DNA of 64,000 nucleotides, taken from Chloroflexota bacterium (lineage in GTDB: Bacteria; Chloroflexota; Anaerolineae; Anaerolineales; UBA4823). The notes beneath the pieces were generated by a model. That model was given only the letters and a program-made list of their open reading frames with translations. It was not told the DNA's origin and searched no databases. This document shows, piece after piece, positions 45,237 to 53,954 of this stretch (its first letter is position 1; every line of letters begins with the position of its first letter). Location: assembly GCA_020349245.1 (NCBI GenBank), contig CP070764.1:3708202-3772201 (forward strand), read 5' to 3'. The position numbers were made by a program, and so were the translations under genes.

Positions 45237-46571
45237 ATGAAGATGACAGTGCGCGGCATTATCTTCTTCGGGATATACATATTCTTGATTACGTTACCCC
45301 TGGATACAGCCCTGCTTTCCAATCCCGCCCGGGCTGCAAAACCTTTTATCGTGGAATTTGCAGTTGGCGCTGGTTTTATCGGATTTTCCTTAATGGCCTT
45401 GGAATTTGCGTTGATATCCCGGATTGAAGCTGCAGCGCAGCCGTTTGGCGAAGATTCTCTGCAGCTATTTCACAACATTATGGGTGTGGTTGCCCTTGGA
45501 TTAATTCTGCTCCACCCGATAATTCTGGTATTTAGCGGATATCCAGCGAACTGCTGGTTGAATCCTTTCGCTGACTGCGGCAATCTCGCCACACGAACAG
45601 CCTCTTTATCTCTGATTGCTCTGATCTTACTGGTTGGAACTTCGCTTTGGCGTAAGAATCTGCGGATTCCATACGAAGCTTGGCAGGTTATGCATGGCTT
45701 CTTGGCAATTTTTGTTTTGATCGCAGCGCTGTTTCATATATTTATCTTGGGGAGGTATACCTCCACAGACTTGATGAAGGTGATGTGGTTAATTTACGCT
45801 GTCCTGGTTGTGGGGTTAATCCTTTGGTATAAAATTCTGTCGCCGATACTGAATTGGAATAAGAAGTGGCAGGTTCATGAGAACCGAGCAGAGCGAGGAG
45901 ATGCACATACCTTGGTTCTCGAGCCTGTGGGCCATGATGGATTTTCTTTTGAACCAGGACAATACGCTTGGATCAAAAAAGGAAAAACACCATTTGGCGT
46001 GGGACAACATCCCATATCCTTCTCCTCCAGCGGTGATGTACCCCCGGGGGGCCAGGTTTCCTTTACCATCAAGAAATTAGGCGACTGGTCGCAGGAGCAA
46101 GTTCCCGAGATTAAACCGGGGGATTATATGTGGATAGATGGACCGCATGGCGTGCTATCCTCCGACCGTGAACAAGGTATGGGATACATCCTGATCGCGG
46201 GAGGGATCGGGATCACGCCATTGTATTCTATGTGTCAAACAATGGCTGAAAGAGGGGATGTGCGTCCAGTGGTTCTTTTTTATGGTGGCAACCAATGGGA
46301 GAGTTTGACTTTCCGAGAGGAATTAGAGCAGCTCTCCAGTAAGATGGATTTAAGAATTGTATTTGTTCTTTCGCAACCTCCTGAGGATTGGAAAGGGGAG
46401 CGGGGTTTCATTAATCGGGAGATCCTTGAGAGACATTTGCCCGAGCAGTATAAACGGTTTGTTTATTTCATATGCGGTCCAAGCCCGCTGATGGATGCCA
46501 TGGAAGAGGCACTCCCAAATTTGGGGGTGCCTGCTGAGAAAGTATTTTCCGAAAGGTTTGGAATGGTATAA
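45237..46571 (+). CDS. Ferric-reductase-like transmembrane flavoprotein oxidoreductase
   Basis: 444 residues. Six membrane helices in residues 5-205 with His residues in LFHNIMG, LLHPII, VMHGFLA and LFHIFI, matching the two-heme ferric reductase / NADPH-oxidase-like domain. Then a flavin domain with FEPGQYAWI and the FAD-binding HPISFSSSG near 260, and a nucleotide domain with LIAGGIGITPLYS near 320 and FICGPSPLMDAM. It should pass electrons from NAD(P)H through FAD and heme across the membrane to an unknown acceptor, such as ferric iron or oxygen. A 30-residue membrane peptide follows 15 bases after its stop. Confidence 0.9.
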   Translation: MKMTVRGIIFFGIYIFLITLPLDTALLSNPARAAKPFIVEFAVGAGFIGFSLMALEFALISRIEAAAQPFGEDSLQLFHNIMGVVALGLILLHPIILVFSGYPANCWLNPFADCGNLATRTASLSLIALILLVGTSLWRKNLRIPYEAWQVMHGFLAIFVLIAALFHIFILGRYTSTDLMKVMWLIYAVLVVGLILWYKILSPILNWNKKWQVHENRAERGDAHTLVLEPVGHDGFSFEPGQYAWIKKGKTPFGVGQHPISFSSSGDVPPGGQVSFTIKKLGDWSQEQVPEIKPGDYMWIDGPHGVLSSDREQGMGYILIAGGIGITPLYSMCQTMAERGDVRPVVLFYGGNQWESLTFREELEQLSSKMDLRIVFVLSQPPEDWKGERGFINREILERHLPEQYKRFVYFICGPSPLMDAMEEALPNLGVPAEKVFSERFGMV

Positions 46572-46586
46572 GCGGAGATTAGAAAA

Positions 46587-46679
46587 ATGCACCACGTAAT
46601 AGTCAAACGTTTTGCGATCCTGCTGACGATTTTACTACTTGTCAACATTATTCTATTTGCGATTGTCGCTTCGCCGTAA
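46587..46679 (+). CDS. 30-residue single-helix membrane peptide
   Basis: A short ORF starting 15 bases after the oxidoreductase stop: ATG 46587, stop TAA 46677-46679. GGAG at 46574-46577 gives a nine-base spacing. The peptide starts Met-His-His and then has a positive Lys-Arg, followed by a single hydrophobic helix of about 20 residues (Phe-Ala-Ile-Leu-Leu and onward) and a short Ala-Ser-Pro tail. Topology (positive inside) and position suggest a small accessory subunit of the flavocytochrome, comparable to small subunits of cytochrome complexes. This role is inference. Chance cannot be excluded for so short an ORF. Confidence 0.6.
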   Translation: MHHVIVKRFAILLTILLLVNIILFAIVASP

Positions 46680-46728
46680 AATTTGATAGCTAAGCAGTCT
46701 CCAGTCTGAAATTGATCAGTTGAATAGA

Positions 46729-46758
46729 CTTTAGCAAAAGAAATTAATTGCGCTAAAG
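46729..46758. repeat. Inverted repeat between convergent genes
   Basis: CTTTAGC 46729-46735 pairs with GCTAAAG 46752-46758. It lies between the plus-strand oxidoreductase unit and the minus-strand permease stop at 46857. A weak terminator is possible; no T run follows on either strand. Confidence 0.35.
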
Positions 46759-46856
46759 CAAATTCATTTAACGAGAGTAAGGCTATCGGCTTCTCTAGAG
46801 ATATTCTTTTCGATTGGAATATTAATGAAGTCGGGAAATTGGCCGGGTATATCCCA

Positions 46857-48641
46857 TTAAGGGTAAAAAGGCCAAATGATGGGGAGGAAAATCATCGATA
46901 CAACGAAAAGGGCAACAGTCAGCAATATCCCGACGCGTGTATAGTCGGAAAATCGGTACCCTCCGGGACCAAACACGAGTACATTGGCTTTGTGTCCTAC
47001 GGGTGAGAGGAAGCTGGTAGCCGCTCCGATAACGACAGCCATGGTGAAAGTCAGATGGTTAACACCTAATCCCAAAGCAGTGTCAACTGCAATCGGGACA
47101 ATCAGAACGACAGCGGCCGCATTTGACATAGGTTGAGTGATCAATGCTGAAAGGAGATAAATCCCGGCTAACAAACCGATCGGTCCGTAATCGCCAAGTA
47201 AACCCAGCATCGTGTCAGCCAAGTATTGCGCGGTGCCGGTGTTTTCCATCGCGATTCCCAGTGAGAGCATCCCACCAACTAGGAATACTGTCCGCCAATC
47301 GATGCTCTCATAAGCTTCCTCCATTGTTAGGCAGCCGGTAAGCACCATTGATACCGAACCAATCAACATCGAAACCGCGATACCGAAGTCGGTAAAGATC
47401 GCCAGGAGGATTACCATCAGCATGATCCCAGCTGCCAGTGGGGCTCTATTGCGGCGGTTACGTTGCAACTCGACGGGTTCGAGGACCAGAAATTCATTCC
47501 CTTTCTGCAATGCTCGTACCCGGCTGGGTGGACCTTGGAGGAGCAGTGAGTCGCCAAAACGAAGCTCGACATCCCGCAGATGTTCGGTGATGACATCTCC
47601 CTGTCGCCAGATCGCCAGAGCGGTGAGACCGAAGCTATCCCGAAAATTTACCTGGTTCAATGTTCTACCGACGATCGTCGATCGGGGAGCTAGCGTGGCT
47701 TCGAATATGTAAGATTGATCGGTACCCAGGTCGGAGAACTGAAAATCGTGCCCTGCTTGAATATTAAATTTTAGCTGACTGGATGCATCGATCAGGCTTT
47801 GGGCAGCCCCCTCCAATATCAGGTGATCGTCTTCCTGGATCACAAAATCACGGTGCAGTCCAATCAATGGTTTTCCATCGCGAATGATAGACAACACGGT
47901 CAAATCATAATCTGACCCGAGACCAGATTCGTACAGATTTTTTCCTTTTAATGGGCTTTCCGTGGATATCTGAACATCGCTAATGTATTCTCGCAACTGC
48001 GAGGAAGCTAATGGATCGGCAGCCGTCTCTCTTACTGGCAACAGGAAACGTCCAATCACCACCATATACACAATTCCCGTACCGAGGACAAGTATTCCCA
48101 TCGGGGTGATCTCGAAAAACCCAAAGCTGGGCAGATCCTTGGCCACCAAAATACCCTGTGCCAAGATATTAGCCGGAGTACCGATCAGGGTCATTTTACC
48201 GCCGAGGAGTGATGAGAAGGCGAGGGGGATGAGCAGCTTGGATACCGGGATATTGGTCTTCTTAGAAATCCCGATCACTGCCGGCATCAGTACCGCGACT
48301 GCTCCAACGTTGTTCATGAAGGCGGACATGATCCCACAGGTGATCATTATCACGGCAATTAACCGTGGTTCACTTGCTCCAGCCAAATGCAGGATCAGCG
48401 ATCCCAGCTTGTCTGCAACACCGGTTTTGAATAATCCACCCGAGACGATGTAAACAGCCCAGATGGTGATGACCGCTGAGTTGGCAAATCCAAGAAAAAC
48501 ATCGTCCTTATTCACCAAACCGGTGATTGAGACTGCCAGAAGGACCAATAAGGCTACGAGATCGACGCGCAACCGCTCGGTGGCAAAAAGAACGATTGCT
48601 GCCAGGATGATGCCGAGGGTGAGAGCGATTTCAGTTGTCAC
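46857..48641 (-). CDS. SLC13/DASS-type permease with two TrkA_C domains
   Basis: 594 residues. About eleven membrane helices are split by a soluble middle region (about 205-390) with two TrkA_C/RCK_C-like repeats (SPLKGKNLYESGLGSDYDLTV and STIVGRTLNQVNFRDSFGLTA patterns). The transport halves carry LLGGKMTLIGTPANILAQ and TQPMSNAAAVVLIVPIA, the paired hairpin motifs of divalent anion:sodium symporters, followed by FLSPVGHKANVLVFGPGGYRFSDYTRVG. The likely substrate is sulfate or a dicarboxylate; the family does not fix which. The start codon is GTG at 48641. It is divergent from the ABC exporter genes. Confidence 0.88.
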   Translation of the reverse strand: MTTEIALTLGIILAAIVLFATERLRVDLVALLVLLAVSITGLVNKDDVFLGFANSAVITIWAVYIVSGGLFKTGVADKLGSLILHLAGASEPRLIAVIMITCGIMSAFMNNVGAVAVLMPAVIGISKKTNIPVSKLLIPLAFSSLLGGKMTLIGTPANILAQGILVAKDLPSFGFFEITPMGILVLGTGIVYMVVIGRFLLPVRETAADPLASSQLREYISDVQISTESPLKGKNLYESGLGSDYDLTVLSIIRDGKPLIGLHRDFVIQEDDHLILEGAAQSLIDASSQLKFNIQAGHDFQFSDLGTDQSYIFEATLAPRSTIVGRTLNQVNFRDSFGLTALAIWRQGDVITEHLRDVELRFGDSLLLQGPPSRVRALQKGNEFLVLEPVELQRNRRNRAPLAAGIMLMVILLAIFTDFGIAVSMLIGSVSMVLTGCLTMEEAYESIDWRTVFLVGGMLSLGIAMENTGTAQYLADTMLGLLGDYGPIGLLAGIYLLSALITQPMSNAAAVVLIVPIAVDTALGLGVNHLTFTMAVVIGAATSFLSPVGHKANVLVFGPGGYRFSDYTRVGILLTVALFVVSMIFLPIIWPFYP

Positions 48642-49074
48642 AGCGTAGCAATAATCATTTGGGTAGATTGAATGGAAGTAATATCGCCTCTGAGTTTAAA
48701 ATATTCCCGGTAGAGGCTGTTCTCAGAATTGCCCAATTATAACCCATGAAATTAATTGAATTGGATACCAATTGACTGGTTTCAGGCAAACATTGACTGA
48801 ATGCTACTCAATAGTAATTGTATTCTTATCAAGAATATGCGAACTTTGTAGCCGAGGTGAAAAAAGCGAATCCGGAAAATAAATTAATCAATTGATTTCT
48901 GTTTTGAACCTAGGAGGTAGTAAGTTTTTATGCTGGTATGATTCAAAAGTGTTTGATGGAAATTATGGGAGGGATAAATTTATGGTATCCTCTCCCATTG
49001 TGTTTGGAAACGGGTTGGCTAACTTATTAGCGAATTTACTCCGAGAACCTCCGGGACAGGTTAGAATCTAGTTA
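48642..49074. other. Divergent intergenic region with strong hairpin
   Basis: 433 bases between the permease and ABC exporter starts. A strong hairpin pairs 48965-48976 with 48986-48998 (12 bp, one bulged T at 48991, 9-nt loop). It is followed by GCTAA/TTAGC (49018-49022 with 49027-49031) and AACCT/AGGTT near 49046-49062. A possible extended -10 (TGGTATGAT, 48934-48942) lies upstream, and TAGAAT at 49062-49067 is seven bases before the ABC start codon. No ORF is credible. The hairpins may form a regulatory leader of the exporter. Confidence 0.55.
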
Positions 49075-50844
49075 ATGGCTACAACATCTTTATCTGCAGA
49101 ATTTACCCTTCCTGATGAATATACATATAACAGGAGTGGAACTTATCGCTGGTTGATATCACATATCCTGCGTTATTGGCCGCTCAGTCTTACATTGCTC
49201 GGAGGGGCAATTGCTAATGCAGCATTAGCAGCAGTCGTTCCGATCCTCGTTGGTCAAGCATTTGAGGTGGTTTTGGCCTCTGAAAATGATACGAAGACGC
49301 TGTTGACGATAGCAATGACTATAGCAGCAACGCAGATTTTTCGTGGTGTTCTCCAATTCGGTCGTAATTTCAGCGCTGAATTATTTGGTCAAAAATTAGA
49401 AAAAGACATACGCGAGGAGCTCTATACCAGCCTGCTTGGGAAGAGTATGACATTCCACAGCCTGCAGCCGGTTGGGGATATCATGGCACGGGCAACAAAC
49501 GATGTGCGGGAGATTAACTTGATGTTTAACCCAGGTATCAACCTGGTTGTCGGTTCTGCAATTTTCATGTTCATGCCGCTTATCTTTGCTCCCAGGTACG
49601 ATCCCTATCTGGCAATCACACCTGCACTGTATATCGTTGCGTATATCATCGCAATTCGCCAATATTTGCGTGAATTAGCACCCGTGACTGCAGAGGTGCG
49701 AAAATCTTTTGGAGACCTGAACTCCAGACTGGCAGAAGCGATCGATGGTATTGAAACTGTAAAAGGTCTATCACAGGAGAGAAGCGAGGTCCACCGTTTC
49801 TGGACAAATGCCAAGCGATACCGGGATGGTGTTATCCACCAGGGTGATATTGAGGCACGCTTTCTACCACTGCTGTTATTGGCTATTGCAAATGCAGGCG
49901 GACTGCTCCATGCTTTGATCCTTTATTCCCGAGGCATTCTGGTAATCGGAGATGTAATCGCTTATTTTGGATTACTGCAGTTGCTTGGTTTTCCGACATT
50001 CGTCTCACTATTTGCCTATTCACAAGTTTCACTTGGAGTGGCCGGGGCGAAGCGGATCCTCGAATTAATTAACCGTGAGAATGATCTTGATCAAAACATC
50101 AGTGGTTATAAGCGTCCAATGAGGGGTGAGATTGAGTTTAAGGATGTTTCCTATGCCTACGGCCGCGATGAACCAGCTCTTGAAAATATCTCATTTTGCG
50201 TAGAGCCTGGTCAAACAGTTGCGATTGTTGGACAGACAGGCACCGGGAAAACAACCCTGGTGAAATTGATCAACCGCACGTATGATGTCAGTGCAGGTCA
50301 GATCCTGGTTGATGGCGTGGATGTGCGTGATTGGAATTTAGAGAGTCTGCGGAGAAGGATTTCAATTATTGAGCAGGATATCTTCTTGTTTTCGAGAACC
50401 ATCTCTGCCAATATTAACTTCGGACTCCAAGAAGCATCCCCAGAATTAAGTTTGCAGGCTGCCATGGCCGCCCAAGCGGATGAATTTATCAAAGATTTTC
50501 CTGAAGGATACGATACGATAATCGGTGAGCGAGGGGTTACCTTATCTGGAGGTCAGCGCCAACGCTTGGCTTTAGCCAGAGCATTCCTAACGGATCCACG
50601 GATTCTCATCCTGGATGACTCGACCAGCGCGATTGACAGCGAAACCGAGGATAATATTCAAAGGGCAATTTATGCGGCTGCTCAGGGAAGAACAACATTT
50701 ATTATCACCCATCGTCTGTCCCAGATCCGCTGGGCGGATTTGATCCTGGTTTTGCGTCAAGGGCGACTGGTTGCAGCGGGTTCTCATGAAGATCTTATGG
50801 ATACATCAGAGGCATATCGGCGTATCTTTTTAGAGCGAGGTTGA
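49075..50844 (+). CDS. ABC exporter half-transporter, degenerate ATPase site partner
   Basis: 589 residues: six membrane helices (about 30-320) and a nucleotide-binding domain. Walker A is GQTGTGKTT near 387, signature LSGGQRQRLALARA near 489, and Walker B ILILDDSTSAID near 510, where Asp replaces the catalytic Glu. The signature is canonical. With the next gene it forms an asymmetric heterodimer like TM287/288 or BmrCD: this subunit's Walker B and the partner's altered signature make the inactive site. Such exporters move drugs, lipids or peptides outward. The start has no Shine-Dalgarno. Confidence 0.93.
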   Translation: MATTSLSAEFTLPDEYTYNRSGTYRWLISHILRYWPLSLTLLGGAIANAALAAVVPILVGQAFEVVLASENDTKTLLTIAMTIAATQIFRGVLQFGRNFSAELFGQKLEKDIREELYTSLLGKSMTFHSLQPVGDIMARATNDVREINLMFNPGINLVVGSAIFMFMPLIFAPRYDPYLAITPALYIVAYIIAIRQYLRELAPVTAEVRKSFGDLNSRLAEAIDGIETVKGLSQERSEVHRFWTNAKRYRDGVIHQGDIEARFLPLLLLAIANAGGLLHALILYSRGILVIGDVIAYFGLLQLLGFPTFVSLFAYSQVSLGVAGAKRILELINRENDLDQNISGYKRPMRGEIEFKDVSYAYGRDEPALENISFCVEPGQTVAIVGQTGTGKTTLVKLINRTYDVSAGQILVDGVDVRDWNLESLRRRISIIEQDIFLFSRTISANINFGLQEASPELSLQAAMAAQADEFIKDFPEGYDTIIGERGVTLSGGQRQRLALARAFLTDPRILILDDSTSAIDSETEDNIQRAIYAAAQGRTTFIITHRLSQIRWADLILVLRQGRLVAAGSHEDLMDTSEAYRRIFLERG

Positions 50845-50847
50845 GTT

Positions 50848-52665
50848 GTGAGTTTTTTTGCTGGCCTGGATACTGAGGCATACGATCGTCAATATACGGA
50901 TCGCGAGCTCATGAGACGGATGGCAACTTATTTCCGGCCGCACACCCGAGCAGTGGTGATCATCGTTATATTACTTCTGATCATATCTCTCGCCGGAGCT
51001 GTTACACCGATCATTGTATCCCGTGGGGTTGATCTCCTAGGAACCTCAATATCTTGGGGAAGCATCGCCGTGCTGTGTGGTGCGATATTATTGGCTGGCG
51101 TGATCTATTGGGCAGCAAATTGGGGAAGGCGAAGATTAACAATTCGGATCATCGGCGATGTCATTCTGCAAATCCGGGCGGATGCTTTCCAAGCTTCCAT
51201 GGATCATGATCTTTCTTTTTACGATGAATTCTCTTCTGGAAAAGTTGTATCCCGCATCACTTCCGATACCCAGGAATTTGGTCAAACTGTCACCCTGGTC
51301 ACGGATTTATTCTCCCAAATCATCGAAGTGGTTATCCTGGGTATTGTCCTAATCAGTATCGATCTCCGGCTCACCTTGGTCCTTTTCAGCCTCCTGCCTG
51401 TAATCTTTTTGGTTGTGTTGGGCTTTCGGCGGTTGGCGAGGATCGTCACCCGCAGAGGGATGCGAGCAATGGCGAATGTGAATGCTGCGATCAAGGAAAC
51501 GGTCAGCGGTATCGCGGTTGCAAAAAATTTTCGCCAGGAAAACAATATCTTTGTTGAGTTTGATGAAGCCAATCGTCAATCCTACAAGGTGAATGTCCAG
51601 CGTGGCATGGTGCTGGCGATGGTATTCCCCGTGCTGAATGCCTTGGGTGGGGTTGGTACTGCTCTCCTGGTTTACGTGGGAGGATTGAGCGTGTTTCAAG
51701 GCTTGGTGACGATTGGTGTTTGGTACTTATTTTTGCAAAGTTTGGATTACTTCTTCTTTCCAGTGCTGAACCTTTCGGCGTTCTGGGCACAGGTACAGGC
51801 AGGTTTGTCAGCCGCAGAGAGAGCATTTGGTCTGATTGATGCGGAGTCCAAGGTTGTGCAGGTAAACTCCCAAATTGCACCCCGACTGCGTGGAGAGGTC
51901 CGTTTTGAGAACTTGACCTTTCAGTATAATGACACCAGCAAGCCGGTTTTAAAGGATTTTAACTTGCATATCCTCCCTGGTGAAAATATCGCTCTGGTTG
52001 GTCATACCGGCGCAGGAAAATCTTCGATAGCCAAACTGATTGCTCGTTTTTATGAATTCCAAGATGGTCAATTGTTAATTGACAATATGGACATTCGCAA
52101 TTTCGATTTATCCAGCTTTCGCAATCAACTCGGCATTGTATCTCAATCACCATTTTTATTTTCTGGGACAATCGAGGAAAATATTTGTTATGCATGTTCC
52201 AGTGTAAACCTGGACACAATTGAAAACTTGGCCCTGCGTATCGGTGATGGGGAATGGCTGGAGAGTCTACCTGGTGGATTGAATACACAGGTCGGGGAAC
52301 GCGGGACTCTTTTGTCGATGGGCCAGCGACAGATTGTATCGCTATTGCGAGTACTAGCGCAGCAGCCCGCGATCTTCATATTAGATGAAGCAACTGCCAG
52401 CATTGATCCATTCACTGAATGGCAAATCCAACAGGCATTAGGCATGATCCTGAGTGGGACTACCAGTATTTTGATCGCTCATCGCCTATCGACGGTTAAA
52501 GCCGCCGATCGGATTATCGTGCTCCAAGATGGTCAAATTATCGAAGAGGGAGATCATAACAACCTTTTACGCCGGGGGGGCCATTATGCCTCACTCTACA
52601 ACACATATTTTCGCCACCAGAGCCTGGAATATATCGAGCAATCCCGAAAATTTTCCCTCCAGTGA
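50848..52665 (+). CDS. ABC exporter half-transporter, catalytic partner
   Basis: 605 residues with the same domain order. Walker A is GHTGAGKSS near 385, Walker B IFILDEATASID near 509 with the catalytic Glu, and the signature LSMGQRQIVSLLRV near 488, altered from LSGGQ. Together with the canonical signature of the first subunit this makes the one hydrolytic site. GTG at 50848 comes three bases after the previous stop, with GCGAGG as ribosome-binding site. The following DUF4032-like gene starts eight bases after its stop, so three genes probably form one unit. Confidence 0.93.
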   Translation: MSFFAGLDTEAYDRQYTDRELMRRMATYFRPHTRAVVIIVILLLIISLAGAVTPIIVSRGVDLLGTSISWGSIAVLCGAILLAGVIYWAANWGRRRLTIRIIGDVILQIRADAFQASMDHDLSFYDEFSSGKVVSRITSDTQEFGQTVTLVTDLFSQIIEVVILGIVLISIDLRLTLVLFSLLPVIFLVVLGFRRLARIVTRRGMRAMANVNAAIKETVSGIAVAKNFRQENNIFVEFDEANRQSYKVNVQRGMVLAMVFPVLNALGGVGTALLVYVGGLSVFQGLVTIGVWYLFLQSLDYFFFPVLNLSAFWAQVQAGLSAAERAFGLIDAESKVVQVNSQIAPRLRGEVRFENLTFQYNDTSKPVLKDFNLHILPGENIALVGHTGAGKSSIAKLIARFYEFQDGQLLIDNMDIRNFDLSSFRNQLGIVSQSPFLFSGTIEENICYACSSVNLDTIENLALRIGDGEWLESLPGGLNTQVGERGTLLSMGQRQIVSLLRVLAQQPAIFILDEATASIDPFTEWQIQQALGMILSGTTSILIAHRLSTVKAADRIIVLQDGQIIEEGDHNNLLRRGGHYASLYNTYFRHQSLEYIEQSRKFSLQ

Positions 52666-52672
52666 GTTAGCC

Positions 52673-53866
52673 GTGAATCTTCCCCAGATGGTCGAGCTCA
52701 ATTTGCGACCCAGCCACCCTGCATTCCATGATTTACCTTGGGATTACCCAATAAGTGATTGGCATCTTTATTGCCCATATCTGGAGGATGTGCCCCGGGG
52801 TCTATCCCGGCATCCAGTTATTTTTATTAACTATCAGGGTGGAATTTACGCACTCAAGGAAATGCCGCCTGAGGTTGCAGAACACGAATTCAATCTTCTC
52901 GTGGCTATTGAGGAGAAACGTTTACCCGCTGTCCAGGTTGTTGGCCATGCGATCGCGAATATCGAGACAGGCAAGCGAAGCATATTGATCACCCGCTTTC
53001 TTGACCGATCACTGCCTTATCGCTCACTGTTCATGCGCAGCACTCTTCTCCGCTACCGTGATCACTTGCTGGATGCCATGGCGGGACTCATGGTTCAGCT
53101 TCATCTAGGCGGGATCTACTGGGGGGATTGTTCGCTATCCAATACACTCTTCCGCCGAGACGCTGGGGCATTACAGGCATATCTGGTGGATGCAGAAACA
53201 GCTGAAGTCTATCCTGAAGTTGTCCCTCCTACCATGCGGTTTCATGATTTGCAGATAATGGAGGAGAACGTGGATGGGGACTTAGCAGACCTGGGTTCCG
53301 CCAATCTCCTGATGGATGGTATCCCCATCGATGATACAGGAGCATCAATCAGCATACGTTACCAGAAACTGTGGGAAGAGATTACTCAACAAATTATTAT
53401 CAGCCCGAATGAAAAATTCCGCATTCAGGAACGAATCCAGGTCATAAATTCCTTAGGGTATTCTATTGGTGAAGTACTCTTGGAATCAGTTGATAGCGGG
53501 GACGAAATCAGGTTTCAGGTCTTGGTGACTGATCGGAATTTCCACCATGATCAGTTACTGGGTTTAACGGGAATTGATGCAGAAGAGATGCAAGCTCGTA
53601 TGATCATGAATGAGATTCAAGAGCTTAAAGCAACTCTTTCCCATACCCAGAACCGCAGCTTACCACTGAGTATTGCTGCCTATCATTGGCTAAAGGAGGT
53701 TTACCTGCCAGCTTTGGAGCGCATCACTCCAAAGATCTTCGAGAAGGGTGATCCTGTAGAGCTATATTGCCAGATTTTAGAACACAAGTGGTATCTTTCC
53801 GAGCGTGCTGGTCATGATGTTGGTCACCAAACAGCGATTGAAGATTTCCTTCGCCTGGGTCACTAA
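52673..53866 (+). CDS. DUF4032-like protein with kinase-like N-terminal part
   Basis: 398 residues from GTG 52673; ATG 52688 is an alternative. The longer open frame overlaps the ABC gene and is not favoured. Residues about 35-200 look like a protein-kinase-like or LPS-kinase-like fold: YALKEMP (a beta-3 Lys), HLGGIYWGDCSLSNTLFR (a catalytic-loop form with Asp and Asn), and YLVDAETAEVY (a DFG-like Asp). The remainder, residues about 200-398, would be the DUF4032 part. DUF4032 is mostly known from Actinobacteria and has no proven function. It may phosphorylate a small molecule. Linkage to the exporter suggests a related job. Confidence 0.75.
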   Translation: MNLPQMVELNLRPSHPAFHDLPWDYPISDWHLYCPYLEDVPRGLSRHPVIFINYQGGIYALKEMPPEVAEHEFNLLVAIEEKRLPAVQVVGHAIANIETGKRSILITRFLDRSLPYRSLFMRSTLLRYRDHLLDAMAGLMVQLHLGGIYWGDCSLSNTLFRRDAGALQAYLVDAETAEVYPEVVPPTMRFHDLQIMEENVDGDLADLGSANLLMDGIPIDDTGASISIRYQKLWEEITQQIIISPNEKFRIQERIQVINSLGYSIGEVLLESVDSGDEIRFQVLVTDRNFHHDQLLGLTGIDAEEMQARMIMNEIQELKATLSHTQNRSLPLSIAAYHWLKEVYLPALERITPKIFEKGDPVELYCQILEHKWYLSERAGHDVGHQTAIEDFLRLGH

Positions 53867-53919
53867 AGGTGAATTTCAACAGTTTACCTTACACTTAGGT
53901 TAGCATTGGCCTTTTTTTC

Positions 53920-53948
53920 TTGCACTTACCATTTTGCTGCAATACAAT
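53920..53948 (+). promoter_or_regulatory. Promoter of the histidine kinase, leaderless
   Basis: TTGCAC (53920-53925), 17-base spacer, TACAAT (53943-53948). Transcription would begin within one or two bases of the ATG at 53955; no Shine-Dalgarno is present. Confidence 0.7.
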
Positions 53949-53954
53949 CCAGAT

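Noticed and set aside
52529-52672. Longer start of the DUF4032-like gene
   Set aside because: The extra frame lies inside the conserved end of the second ABC gene and adds no domain residues.
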